Shown: piece by piece, positions 42,274 to 52,560 of the stretch
How positions within the stretch are numbered: position 1 is the stretch's first letter
Layout of the letters: each line of letters starts with the position of its first letter
The notes under the pieces: model-generated
Told to the model about the DNA's origin: nothing
What the model saw: the letters and a program-made list of their open reading frames with translations, nothing else
Database searches by the model: none
NCBI GenBank assembly: GCA_026018925.1
Contig: JAKSZU010000016.1
Span: 53,402,496 to 53,466,495, forward strand
DNA length: 64,000 nucleotides
Source of the DNA: Tupaia tana
Lineage: Eukaryota; Chordata; Mammalia; Scandentia; Tupaiidae
Reading direction: 5' to 3'
Program-made: the position numbers and the translations under genes

Positions 42274-42895
42274 TGGAATTTTAAAAAAGAGACCTGTGCA
42301 CTTTATTGTAGGCAAATTATGCCTTAATATAAAAAGATAGAGCAGAAAAAATACACCACTGGGGAAATTAAAATGCAAGACATAGACCAGAGGACATTTG
42401 CAATACATATATCTAATAAAGAATTTACATCAATAATACGTAAAGAATCCCTTACCATGACCAAAAAAAGACTCTACTTTAAATACAGGCAAAGGTTTGA
42501 ACAGGCACTTTGCGAACAATGATATTCCAAGGGTTAACATGCACATGAAAAGGTGTTCAGCATTATAACCTGGCAGGGAAATGAAAATTAAGGCCACAAT
42601 AAGACACGTGTACCTTCCACGTGTACCAGAAAGACTGGTAAATGAAAAGGACACAACTCCAAGCGCTGGCACAATATGGAGCATTGTATACTCTATACAC
42701 TGCTGGAAGAGTCACTAAAATGGTGCAACCCCTTTGGAAAAATATCTAACGGTTTCTAATAAAGTTAAACATGTACCTACCTTGACTCAACGATTTAATT
42801 CCTAGGTATATATCCAAAATAAATGAGTTTATAGGTCCACCAGAAGACTTATATGTGAGTGTTTATAGCAGTTTAATTCATAAAGCCCCAAGGAA

Positions 42896-45800
42896 TGGGC
42901 ACAGGGGAACTGACTGTCAAGAGGGAATAAGGCATTTGGAGGCAAGGAGATTGAGAGCTTTATCTTGTCTGAAGTGGGGAGGGTGAGAAGCTGAAATGCA
43001 GGAGTTTGGGAGGAACCAGGTTTCTTGTGAAGCTAAGAGAATAAGCTGAGGACAGAAACGAATGTTCTAGAAGCCTGGGAGCCAGACTTGAGCAGGACGG
43101 GGGTAGCGAGAGGAGGTTAAACGCTGGGTGAGAAGCCTCAGAGCAGGGCAAAGTTGGCAGGGCCTGGCAGGTGGCCTGGGGGCTACTCCGTGGGCAGGAT
43201 GGAGCGGCTGGTTGCAAAGACTAGAGACCATACTGGCTGTATTCTGAGGGCAGTGAGGCCAGGTGAGCAGGTCCCAGAATTGACCTTGTTCCCCGGGTGG
43301 GCTCCACCTGTGAGAAATAGCAACAGGAGGGTGTACGAGTGTGGTCTAGCTTCCTCTGGGAAAGGAACAGGGCTCGAGGTTAGCAAGTCCCTGTGTTTAT
43401 GTCTCTGCGGGGCCTGAGTCCCTGGATTTCTCCCGGGCCCAGCTGAGAATGTCTATAACCAGGCTGCCCAGGCCAGAAGCACAGGTCTTAGTTCCCATAG
43501 GGGCAGCAGGGCCAGCCGCACTGTCCTGACAGGGTGAGTTTCTCTCTGCAGCCTGGGGTTCTCTCCTTTTCTTTTCATCCCTCCTGGTTGGCACCAGCAG
43601 TCTCCTCACTGGTTCCTAGCCTCTTGGCCAACCCCTGCCCCTCTGTCCACCACAGGAAGCCCCTAGTGGCACATTGAAGTAGACGCTGCTCCTTCAGGCT
43701 AAAGCCTGAGCCCTTGGCTCAGCCGTCAAGGCCTCCATGGGCACCCGTTTGCCTCTCCAGCCCCTGTTGGACCAGGTGTGTAGCTGGCGTCACTCAATCA
43801 TCCTTCAAGGGCAAGAGTGCCCCTTCCTCAGGCTTTTAGGCCCCCAGAAGCGCTCAGTGCTCTTTAGGGACTGAGATGGATCAGACAAGACTTGGACACA
43901 GTGGGGAGGAGAGGTGGCCCCCCGGCCACCCAGGGATATCCTCAGCCAATGTTGATTTAAGGAGTTGAGGGGAGTCAGGAAGTACATTGACTGGCACATC
44001 TGACTCCCCAGGGGAGGAGATGCCAACAAGAGCTGGGCCAGGGCCAGGGAAGTGGGAGTTCAACAGACTCTGCCCTGGTAGAGAAACTGAGGCAGAAGCC
44101 GGTACCTGGGACGGGGCTATACCGTGGACGAAGGAAAAAGGCAGAGCCTGTGACCCTGGGATAAGTCAGCTGTTGGTGTGTGTCTCAGGGCTGAAACGGT
44201 TCCAGGCTTTGTGGGGGTGGGGAGGGTGCTTCATTTGCTAAGCAGCTCCCAACACCAGATCCTGTGCTGGGTTCTCTATCAGGTGGGTCCCGGATAGGTG
44301 ACACCTCCAGGGAGATTAACAGAAGTGACGTTCAGGAAGGGAGAGTCTCCCAAAAAAGGTGGGGTTGGAGGCCAGGGAACCGAGAAAGGGTACCGAGGCC
44401 CAACACGATATCCATGGGGCGTTGTTATCTACCTGTGGAGACTCAGGAAGGAAAGCCATTACCAGGTTCAGTGAGAGCTAGGATCATGCAAGAGGATCTC
44501 CCGTACACCCCGACAGAGCTATGACAGCCATGAAGAGTCCGGGAAGGGCCCGCCATGCTGGTGCAGCAGTGGGGATACACTCCACGATGCTGAGTGTATC
44601 GTGGGAAGGCCCTAGGTTCGTGTCCCAGGTCTCCCTGTGCATACTGGACATATGCGCATGTGCCTCTGAAAGTCCTTTCTTTCTTCCCTTGAGCTGGCCA
44701 TGTAAAGGTGGCTCCCTCAGGATGTGGCCTTGGCTCCCTCCTCCCTGTGAGCCAGGGCCCTGAGATGTCTGGCTCCCCTCTGGTGGCTCCCTTGGCGGCC
44801 ATGGCTGGATGCTGGCCCATCATGCAGCCTGTGCTGACAGATTGGGTGTCTCCGGTGTGCTGGCGGCTACAGCTAAGTGGCTTCCTGGCAGAGAGTCAGG
44901 GGTCACCTCATCACTGCTCTGCTCAAAACAGTGCTGGCCTCCTTGGGGGGGGTGCCTCCCACTCTGTCTGCCTCTGCTGCACGTGGCTGTGTTTATTGTC
45001 AATTCTGAGATCCAGCTCCTGCCTGCTGACTGGGAGGGGAAAGGTCTTAGGAAACAGTGGTCTCTTGGGGCACATGATGCACTGGCCAGCGGGGCCCTAA
45101 GCTCTGGTGAGGACCCCCCCTTGTTTCACAGTGGACCGTATGTACAGGGCCATCCTGCATCCTGAGCTCTGGTTTCCACGTTCCGCATTCTGGATTCAGC
45201 CTGGGTACCCAGGCCCCTAGCTCTCAGGGTGTCTCGCCAAGGCCCCACAACCACTAGGGAACTGGATGAGCTGGACACTGGGACTGGGTGACTCCGAAGG
45301 AAGAGGTACAGGGTTCCAGGACCAGCTTCACCATTTGCAAGCAGAGCGACCCTGGGCAAGCCCCCTCCCCTTCCCTGGGACTCCACCTTCTCTGAAAAAT
45401 GCTATGGGAGATCTGAAGACTCGAGAAGACTCGGAAACATGCTAGCCCCCGCTCCCCATGCTCCACATGGTGATGTCCCCTAAGGCATAGAGTCTGGGCA
45501 TGCGTGTCATTGTGAGGCTGGTAGCCTGGCCCCACAGCCTGCCTGGCCCTGTGCTGAGAGTCCAGCCTGGTCCCAGTTCTCCATGAGCGTCTAGCCAAGT
45601 GGGAGGCAGCATTAGTCTGGTGTGGTGATGCACCAGCCCATGGAACAGAGGGACAGACAGCACAGGCAATGCAGGGATCAAGACAGTGACATTGGAGCTG
45701 TCTGTGTGGCAAGTGAGGAAATTTTGGCTGATGAACAGGCATTTAGACAGGGGGACTGGGCATGAAGAGGGAAGGTTTTTGTGTTGGTGAGCAGGTTAGT

Positions 45801-48420
45801 TCTCCATGATTAGGGCAGAGACTGGGTGAGCTGGGCAGGCGGGAAGTCAGCTGGAAAAGTGGGGCCTGAGTACCAGGGAATCAGGGATGACGGACGCTCA
45901 GCGACAGGGACAGAGCTCTCTGGACCAGGGCGGTGGGATTAATGGGGAAGGGACCAGAGTAAGGTCTCTCTGGTTGTGGTCAGAGTCCACGTGTGCTGGA
46001 GGAGCCGTGAAACGCAGATGGAAGGCCTGACGCTCACTGTTGCCTGGGTGGGCGCAGAGGAACCCGCGGGGGAGATAAACAGCTCCACCTCAGCCCGTTG
46101 GAGCTTGCAACAGCTTAGAGGCTGTTTTCTGAAGGCAACTGAGGCCAGGGTGAGCCAGGATGGCAAGGCCTGGGGTGCCCGCCCCATGTTCTGTGCCAGG
46201 CTCCCAGCTCAAGGTACTGGAGGGCTCTCTGGGTGGTTTCCCAGTGGGCTGAGGGCCCATTTATCTCCACCCCTTCCTCCTGAGACAAGGAGGGCAGGGG
46301 CTGGGCCTCTGGGGTCCCTGGCCCAGATTTGCAGCCCCTGGATCGCTGCAGCAGGAAGCCAGCACCCACAGGGCGCATGGGGCCTGTCCAGCTGACACAC
46401 TCGCTCTTTGTCCATGTCTCAGCAGGGGAAAGTGCCCAGGATGGTGCAGTGCCAGCCTCCCATCCAATCCAGAGACACCCCTGAGTCCCAGGCTCCACTG
46501 AGACAGGGCAGGAGGCTATGATGGACAGAAAGCTGCAGGGGCAAGGAGGGGAGGCCTTGTGAATAAACAGTTTTTCTACCACAACAGGGAGCCTTGTTGC
46601 AGGGAAAGGGCTTCCGGGGTGCCCTCATGACTTGGGTGGGCTAGGAGGGTGGGGCTCAGGGATGGGGCCCAGGGAGGGTAACAAGGGCTCTGTAAAGGCT
46701 TTGCATTCTGAGCCGGGATCAGGCAAGGCTTGGCCCGGCTCAGCTCCTTGGTGCCTGGCACGGCTGAGGCTGGGGGGAGGCCTGGCCTCTTCCAAAGCCC
46801 TCCTGGCCGGGCAGGCGGGTGGGACGGGCTGGGGGCTGGGCGCGGTCACTCATATCTTCTCTGTTACTTCATCCATTTGCTCTCTTGTCTGATCCCTTGT
46901 TTATCTCACTGGGAATGCAGCCGCGGTGGATGCTGGGGCCCAAGGAAAGCCAGCGCCTGGCCTGCCTCCTAGAGGGCCTCGACCCCACTTGCCCTCCCTG
47001 TCACTTAGGTCCCTGTGCTGGACATGGCCATGGGGCACCTGCCATGCAGGGAGAGTCTGGCCTGAGAGCTCAGAACAGGGAACCCAAGAGCCAGGTACCA
47101 GGCCCTATGGCTGCCAGGCTGTGTGATTACAGCTAGAGCTGACAGTCTCTGGTCTAGCTTTCTTCACCTGTGCGTTGGCAGGCTGTGTGAAATGACGTCT
47201 GGGAATTATTGACATTCATAAGCACCTACACGGTCCCCAGAGCTGCACTGGCTCCCGAGGTCCTTCTGTCACCTGATGCCCACATGTGCCCATGAGTTGT
47301 TATCCCACTTTGGAGACGAGGCTGACAGTGGCTGGGAGCTTCCCTCGCTGGCAGCTGTGTCATGAATTGCTGAGGTGGCAACTCCCCCAGCACAGGGGCG
47401 GGGAGCTCCCTAGGTGGAGGCAGAGGGTCCAGACTGGGAGAAGACCCTTTGGGCTGGGAGGGAGTAGCAGCACAGGGAGTGAGGGCTGCCTTGGGCCAGT
47501 CTGAGGAAGTCCTTTAGGAGCTGGTCAGAGAGCTTTGCCAGATCCCTACCAGGCCTTGCCGCTGCAGAGCCCCGGGAATCAGGCAACAGTGGACCTTGGG
47601 GGCTTGAGCCCACCACCCAGTAAGCCTGTCTTCCCAGGAAGATAACCCAGCTTGGTTCAGGAAAGTGGGACTCTGGTTTTCAGCAGGCCTGTCTGAGTCC
47701 TCCTTAGCATGGTCTCCAAACATACTACAACCCTGCAAGGCCTTCATTAGATGTGGAAGCCAGGGCCCAGGGAGAGCAACTAAGCTGCAGAAGGTCACAC
47801 AGCTGTGAATGGCAGAGCTGGGATCCAAGCACAGCTGGCTGACCCAGGAACTTGCTGATTATCTGCACCTTCGCTGCATAGAAGCAGCCTCTCAGGGGTC
47901 ACTTCCCTGGGCTTGGTGGACCAGGAGGACATGGACTCAGGTTGGCAATTAGGGACAGAGCCTCAGGATCCTCTGCCTTCTTTGCCCCTGGGACCTGGTT
48001 TCCCAGTCTGTGAGTGGGGTGGGTGAGTCCAAACCCAGGCCTGGTTTTGCCCTCCATCCTAGAGCTCTAAGGAGGAATGAGGTCATGTTTGTCTAGGGGC
48101 TAGAGCATCTTGGAAGGAGAAAGCTCAGCAAAGACAAGGGCCCATTGTCCCCCCTTCCCTGGCCCTCTGCTCCACCCCAGCCACCAGACAAGGCCAACCC
48201 TGCCCACAGGCCCCAGAGTCCACCACGTGCCAGCAGGGGTGACTCAGCATCCCCCCCTTCCCACTGGTTAACAGTGTTGGGGATCCCACCGTCAAACCTT
48301 TTCCTGGGTGCCAGGGGAAGGAGGTGAGAAAAGGAGAGACAGCCTTGGTGGCCCTGGCTTGAGGATTTCACCCTTAGGCCATTATGGTCACCTTGGGGAG
48401 GGATCAGGCAATAATTTAGA
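42896..48420. other. Long SINE-poor GC-rich region
   Basis: No gene recognised on either strand. MIR-like pieces at 45,300-45,420 (GACCCTGGGCAAGCCCCCTC) and 47,735-47,850 (GAAGGTCACACAGCTGTGAA). A possible SINE-B-type element is at 44,530-44,665 (GGTTCGTGTCCCAGG). LINE-like ancient repeat at about 45,610-45,970. Open frames to 162 codons show no domain. Probably intron or intergenic. Confidence 0.4.
47735..47850 (-). repeat. MIR SINE fragment
   Basis: On this strand the typical MIR end reads AAGGTCACACAGCTGTGAAT, GGCAGAGCTGGGATCCAAGC. Confidence 0.65.
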
Positions 48421-48424
48421 GGTG

Positions 48425-48672
48425 GCGCCGAGGTGCAGGTGATGGTGCCGTGGTAAAAATGCCACACTCTGCAAGGCCGATCCACAGGGGAAGGTTCTAG
48501 GTTTGTATCCAGAGAGCACTCTGAGTACAGGGCATGTGTGTGCCCATGGTCTGGGGCTGGCTAGGTCTGGGGGCAGATGGCAGTGTCAGGACCCTGTTGG
48601 GGGTATTGTCTCTTTGTCTCTGTCTCTCTTGTTCATTGAAGAATTAAATAAATAAACTTTTAACATTTAAAA
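48425..48672 (+). repeat. SINE-B
   Basis: GGTGATGGTGCCGTGGTAAA head, CCATGGTCTGGGGCTGGCTA body, TTGTCTCTTTGTCTCTGTC end, A/T tail AATAAATAAAC. One of the clearest B copies. Confidence 0.85.
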
Positions 48673-48686
48673 AAAATAATAAATAT

Positions 48687-48821
48687 GGGGGGGGGTGTCT
48701 CAAAAAGGTCATAGAAAAATGGAACTAAAATGGGTGTTTATTTTGCTGTGCCAAAAATTGAAATCCATGCATAGTTGTTTCCCATTAGGCGTTTTCCACG
48801 AACTTTTTGAGTCTTCCCACA
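48687..48821. mobile_element. Mariner-type non-autonomous element, about 135 bp
   Basis: Left end GTGTCTCAAAAAGGTCATAG, AAAAATGG; right end, reversed, GGGAAGACTCAAAAAGTTCG, TGGAAAA. A TA is present at the right flank (48,822-48,823) and a TA near 48,684. No ORF. Confidence 0.7.
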
Positions 48822-48829
48822 TAGGAAGA

Positions 48830-49570
48830 ACAGCCATTTTTATACTTGTTTTTCCACAGCCTTGGTGCAAAACCCTTATGTTACCTCAAAGAATGTTCAC
48901 AGCACCCCTGGGGGGCCGTCACTGTTGTCACCCTATTTCTCAGATGCAGAACGCTTGTCCTGGGCCAGCTAGCTCATAGTTAACAGGTGGGGATGGAAGA
49001 CGTGCAATTTGCACTTGAGTCTGTGTGGTTCTAAAGAGTTCTGCGGAGGACATCCAGGTAGGGGCTGGACTGGGGGCAGGGAAGGGCCGGGCCCAGGAAC
49101 TGGAGCTCAGAGGGTGTCCTAACAGAGACAGGGACACCTCCCCAGCAAGGCCGTGGACGGGGCTGCCACAGAACGAACAGGCCGGGACAGACCAGCTCTC
49201 CCATTACTGAAGACCAGGGAGGCTCCTTGGCTGCTGACACCGAGAAGCAGGGCTAAGAGATGCAGGAGCAATCCCAGAGCCTGGAACATCTAATGGGGCC
49301 ACATATGGGCGGGGCGCTTCTCTCACCCTGAGCCCGTGGAGCTCCGCCAGCCGCTAGCGGGCAGGACAAATAACAGCTCGAACTTAACACGTCCGAAAGT
49401 AAACTCTCGATTTCCTCTCCAGCCTGCTCCTCCCTGTGTCTTCCCCATCTCAGGAAATGGCACCGTCGTCCGCCCAGGCGCCCGGGCCAGAAAACTGGGA
49501 GTTCTTGGGTTCTCCTGCCCCTCGCCACCCACATTCATTGCCAAGACTTGTCCATGCTACCTCCAAAATA
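48830..49570. other. Unique region with MIR fragment
   Basis: 48,880-49,030 is MIR-like (CTCAGATGCAGAACGCTTG). 49,330-49,420 is a CpG-containing repeat-free block (GGACAAATAACAGCTCGAAC, ACACGTCCGAAAGTAAAC) that could be regulatory. No gene recognised. Confidence 0.35.
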
Positions 49571-49589
49571 AATCCTAAATCCACTTCCC

Positions 49590-50195
49590 CCTGTTCTTGC
49601 TGCCACTACAGCCTCCAGGCTACCACCCGCAACCCCCTGGATAACAGCACAGGCTCCTTCCGGCCTCCTGAACCCCCTCCAGCCCTCTTCCCCATGGGAG
49701 CCAGAGAAATGGGCTGAAATGCAAACCAGGTCCCATCATCCTCTCGCTTCTACCAGCCGTTCCCCCAATGGTTTCCCATTGCTTTTGGACCCAAATTGAC
49801 ACCCCTTGACCGCTACGAGGTCCACGGTGACCTAGTGCTCCCTAACCTCCTTGCCTCTGCTAGAACTACCTTCTCGTCCCAGTGTGTTCATACACGCTGT
49901 TCCCTCTGCCTGGAAGCTTCTTCCCCCATTCTTTACCCACTAGCCCCAACTCTTCCTCTAGGTCTTGCTTGAAGCTCACTCTCTTCACCAACCCAAAGTA
50001 CGTCTCAACACCCAGCTTTCCCTCAGAGGCCCGTTTGTCTCCTTCATAGGAATTTACCTCATTTATAATTAGGTGCTTACCTATTGTCTCCACCACCAAA
50101 CCGTACAATCCCTGAGGAGCATTATTTGCCTTTGTCACTGCTGAGCTCTCAAAAGGTACTCAGATATCTATCGAATAAAGTAGCAACTGAAAGAA
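49590..50195 (+). repeat. L2 LINE 3' region
   Basis: TGTTCCCTCTGCCTGGAAGC, CTTCTTCCCCCATTC, CTTGAAGCTCACTCTC and a final AAAAGGTACTCAGATATCTA, TCGAATAAAG fit the 3' end of the ancient L2 family. Confidence 0.75.
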
Positions 50196-50202
50196 TAGCA
50201 GC

Positions 50203-50392
50203 AGGGCCAGCAGGTGGTATGGTGGTTAAGGCGTTGGACTCCGACATGGCTGACCATGGTTCAAGTACTAGACCTGGCAGCTTGCTTTCTCAGTCTCTCT
50301 GTCTCTTCTCTCTCTCTCTCTTGTGAGCGTACATGGCCTTAAAAATTTTAAAAAATAATAATAATAAAGCAATTCTTTTATTTTATTTTAGA
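50203..50392 (+). repeat. SINE-C/A mosaic with TSD
   Basis: SINE-C head-to-pyrimidine joint (CAGCTTGCTTTCTCAGTCTC), but then the SINE-A style end TGTGAGCGTACATGGCC before the A/T tail. TSD AGAATAGCAGC at about 50,192-50,202 and 50,393-50,403. Confidence 0.9.
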
Positions 50393-50403
50393 GAATAGCA
50401 GCA

Positions 50404-50908
50404 ACTATTATTTACTGAGCACGTCCAATACTTACTCATGCTGCATAGAATCACCTCCTTCACCCTGTGTGGTAAGTTGTGTATCTGCACCTCCCATTTT
50501 TCAGATATGTAAACTGAGGCTCAGGAGCAAGGATTGGCCATTCAGCATCACACAACCAGAATATGGTAGAGTCAGGTTTAAATCACAGGTTAGTGGGGCC
50601 AGCAGATGGCATAGTGGTTATCTCACTGGACTTCCACATGGCAGACTGTAATTCAAGTGCTGGACCCAGTGGTTTGAAATTCATACATGTGCATGCATGC
50701 CCAAGATCCTGGGAGGAGAATGGAGGAGAAGGGATTGTAGTACCTATCCCCCCTGGGGGAGGTGATTTCTCATTTTCCCTCTCACTGTCTTTGTTTCTCT
50801 CCAGTGAGTACATGTGCCCTAAGGCAAAAACTTCTATAAAAAAACAAAAACAATTCAGGTTAGTGAGACCTGAGGTCCACGCCTCTACCCACTATGCTGC
50901 CTCCGTAA
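50404..50908 (-). repeat. MIR SINE split by SINE-A
   Basis: MIR at 50,404-50,595 (GTAAACTGAGGCTCAGGAGC, CACACAACCAGAATATGG) and 50,866-50,908 (ACCCACTATGCTGCCTCC). Confidence 0.75.
50596..50855 (+). repeat. SINE-A with TSD
   Basis: TSD CAGGTTAGTG at 50,586-50,595 and 50,856-50,865, within a MIR. Confidence 0.94.
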
Positions 50909-51003
50909 TTTACTATGATCAATACCATTACTTTATTTCATCTGGTTGTAGAGACCATCCACTGTGAGATGCATCATTGTCTTGTGGGCTGCTCAAAAAG
51001 GTG

Positions 51004-51264
51004 GGAACCAGCAGTTAGCATAATGGCTATGTCGCTGGACTCCCACGTAGTCGACCGCTGTTCGCGTCCCGGACCTGGTGGCTTAAAACACGCCGGGCAC
51101 GTGTGCATGCGTGCCCAAGATCCCGAGAGGAGAATGGAGGAGAAGGGATTGCGGCGTGACCATCCCCTCTGGGGGGTGATTTCTCACTTTCTGTCTCTAT
51201 GTCTCTCTCTGTCTGTCTGGTGAGCGCACGCGCCCTATAGCGAAAACCTCTCAAAAAAAAAAAA
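51004..51264 (+). repeat. SINE-A, young copy
   Basis: Near-consensus and CpG-rich (GTAGTCGACCGCTGTTCGCG). Followed by about 18 A. The following 200 bp (51,272-51,465) shows nothing recognisable. Confidence 0.95.
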
Positions 51265-51467
51265 AAAAAAAGGTAAAAACCCTGACAATTAAATTACACC
51301 ATGCCACCCCAGTTTCAAAGATGTAAACATGCAAAAACAGTGCTTCTTGAGAATTGATGAAGTATAGTATTTGAGGAACAAATACTATATCTTTAGGGCC
51401 TAAGGGACAAAATATAGTCAGCCTTCTGAGCAACCGATTGTGGATGGAAAATAGTAGCTAAAAAATA

Positions 51468-51549
51468 TTGGGTAGCCAGGAAAGTCATGACGCATTTTTG
51501 GCATAGAAAAAACATAGAAAAATACATCATGACTTTCCCAACAACCTAA
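51468..51549. mobile_element. Mariner-type MITE, 82 bp
   Basis: Second copy of the element at 12,367. Ends TTGGGTAGCCAGGAAAGTCA and, reversed, TTAGGTTGTTGGGAAAGTCA; TA on both sides (51,466-51,467 and 51,550-51,551). The central AAAAAACATAGAAAAATA spacer is also shared. Confidence 0.88.
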
Positions 51550-51562
51550 TAATACAAAGTTG

Positions 51563-51820
51563 GGGTCAGCTGGTTGGCATGGTGGTTAATTTGGCTGAGT
51601 TCCACATAGTCAACCCCACAGTTTGAGTCCTGGACTTGGCAGCTTGAAAAATATGCTAAGTGTGTGGTGCATGCAAGCCCAAAATCCTGAGAGGAGAGTG
51701 GACAAGAGGGAATTGGAGCATGGTCACCCCCCAGAAGGTAATTTCTCACTTTCTCTGTCTTACTTTCTCTCTGTCTCTCTGGCAAGTGCATGCACCCTGT
51801 AGCAAACTAAAGAATTAAAA
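51563..51820 (+). repeat. SINE-D
   Basis: GGTCAGCTGGTTGGCATGG head, CACAGTTTGAGTCCTGG, GCTTGAAAAATATGC. Confidence 0.85.
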
Positions 51821-51833
51821 TAAAAATAATGCA

Positions 51834-52062
51834 ATTTTTTGAGAAATTTTTACTATAGGGCTTGTGCACTCGCCAGAGAGACAGAGAGACAGAAAGCGAG
51901 AAATCACCCCCCAGGAGGAATGGCCATGCCACAATCCCTTCTCCTCCGAGGATCTTATGCATGCACGCACATGTACCCAGCATTGAATTTGAATCCAAGA
52001 CTCAAATTGCAATTGGCCATGTGTGAGTCCAGTGACATAACCATTATACCATCTGCTGATCC
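51834..52062 (-). repeat. SINE-A, slightly shortened
   Basis: Loses about 20 bp of body near 51,945. AAAATAATGCAATTTT/AAAATAACACAAATTTT flank it. Head ends ATCTGCTGATCCC. Confidence 0.88.
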
Positions 52063-52560
52063 CAAAATAACACAAATTTTGAAAAATATAGTAAAGTGGG
52101 ACCAGTAGATAGCGTAATGGCTATGTCACTAGATTCCCATGTAGCTGACCGTGGTTCGAATCCAGGACTCAGTCGGTGTCTTAAACTCACGTTGAGCGCA
52201 TGTGCGTGTGTGACCAAGATCCCAAGAGGAGAATGGAGGAGAAGGGATTGTGGCATGGCCATCCCCCCTGGGGGGTGATTTCTCACTTTCTGTCTCTTTG
52301 TCTTTCTGGCGAGCGCGAGCACATGTGCCCTATAGCAAAAACCTCACACACAGAAAAATAATACAGTATAGTAACTAGTTACATAGTATTTGTTTTGTAT
52401 TGGGTATTATAAGTAATCTAGAGATGACTGAATATATAAGAGAATGTGCCTAGGTTATGTGCAAATACTACACCATTTTATGTAAGGGACTTGAACATCT
52501 ATGGATTTTTGGCATCCTCAGGGGTTTCTGGAACCAATCTCCCATGGATAGTAAGGGACA
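52063..52560. mobile_element. TcMar-Tigger remnant split by SINE-A
   Basis: 52,366-52,560 holds TATTATAAGTAATCTAGAGA, GCAAATACTACACCATTTTA, TTGGAACCAATC-type end GGAACCAATCTCCCATGGAT: a non-autonomous Tigger. 52,063-52,096 may be its left part. Confidence 0.7.
52097..52365 (+). repeat. SINE-A
   Basis: GGGACCAGTAGATAGCGTAA head, small insertion in the box-B region (AGTCGGTGTC), end GCGAGCGCGAGCACATG. TATAGTAA flanks on both sides. Confidence 0.92.

Larger units (their letters stand above)
39330..42895 (+). repeat. Plus-strand L1 cluster with nested SINEs
   Basis: L1 pieces at 39,330-39,780 (ORF2 end and 3' UTR, GTCCATCAATGGATGGATGA), 40,150-40,430, 40,664-40,730, 40,988-41,065, 41,323-41,596, 41,987-42,285 (3' UTR ending in (AAT)n) and 42,286-42,895 (another L1 end). 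39,781-40,150 is ancient repeat-like, not assigned. No intact ORF. Confidence 0.75.
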
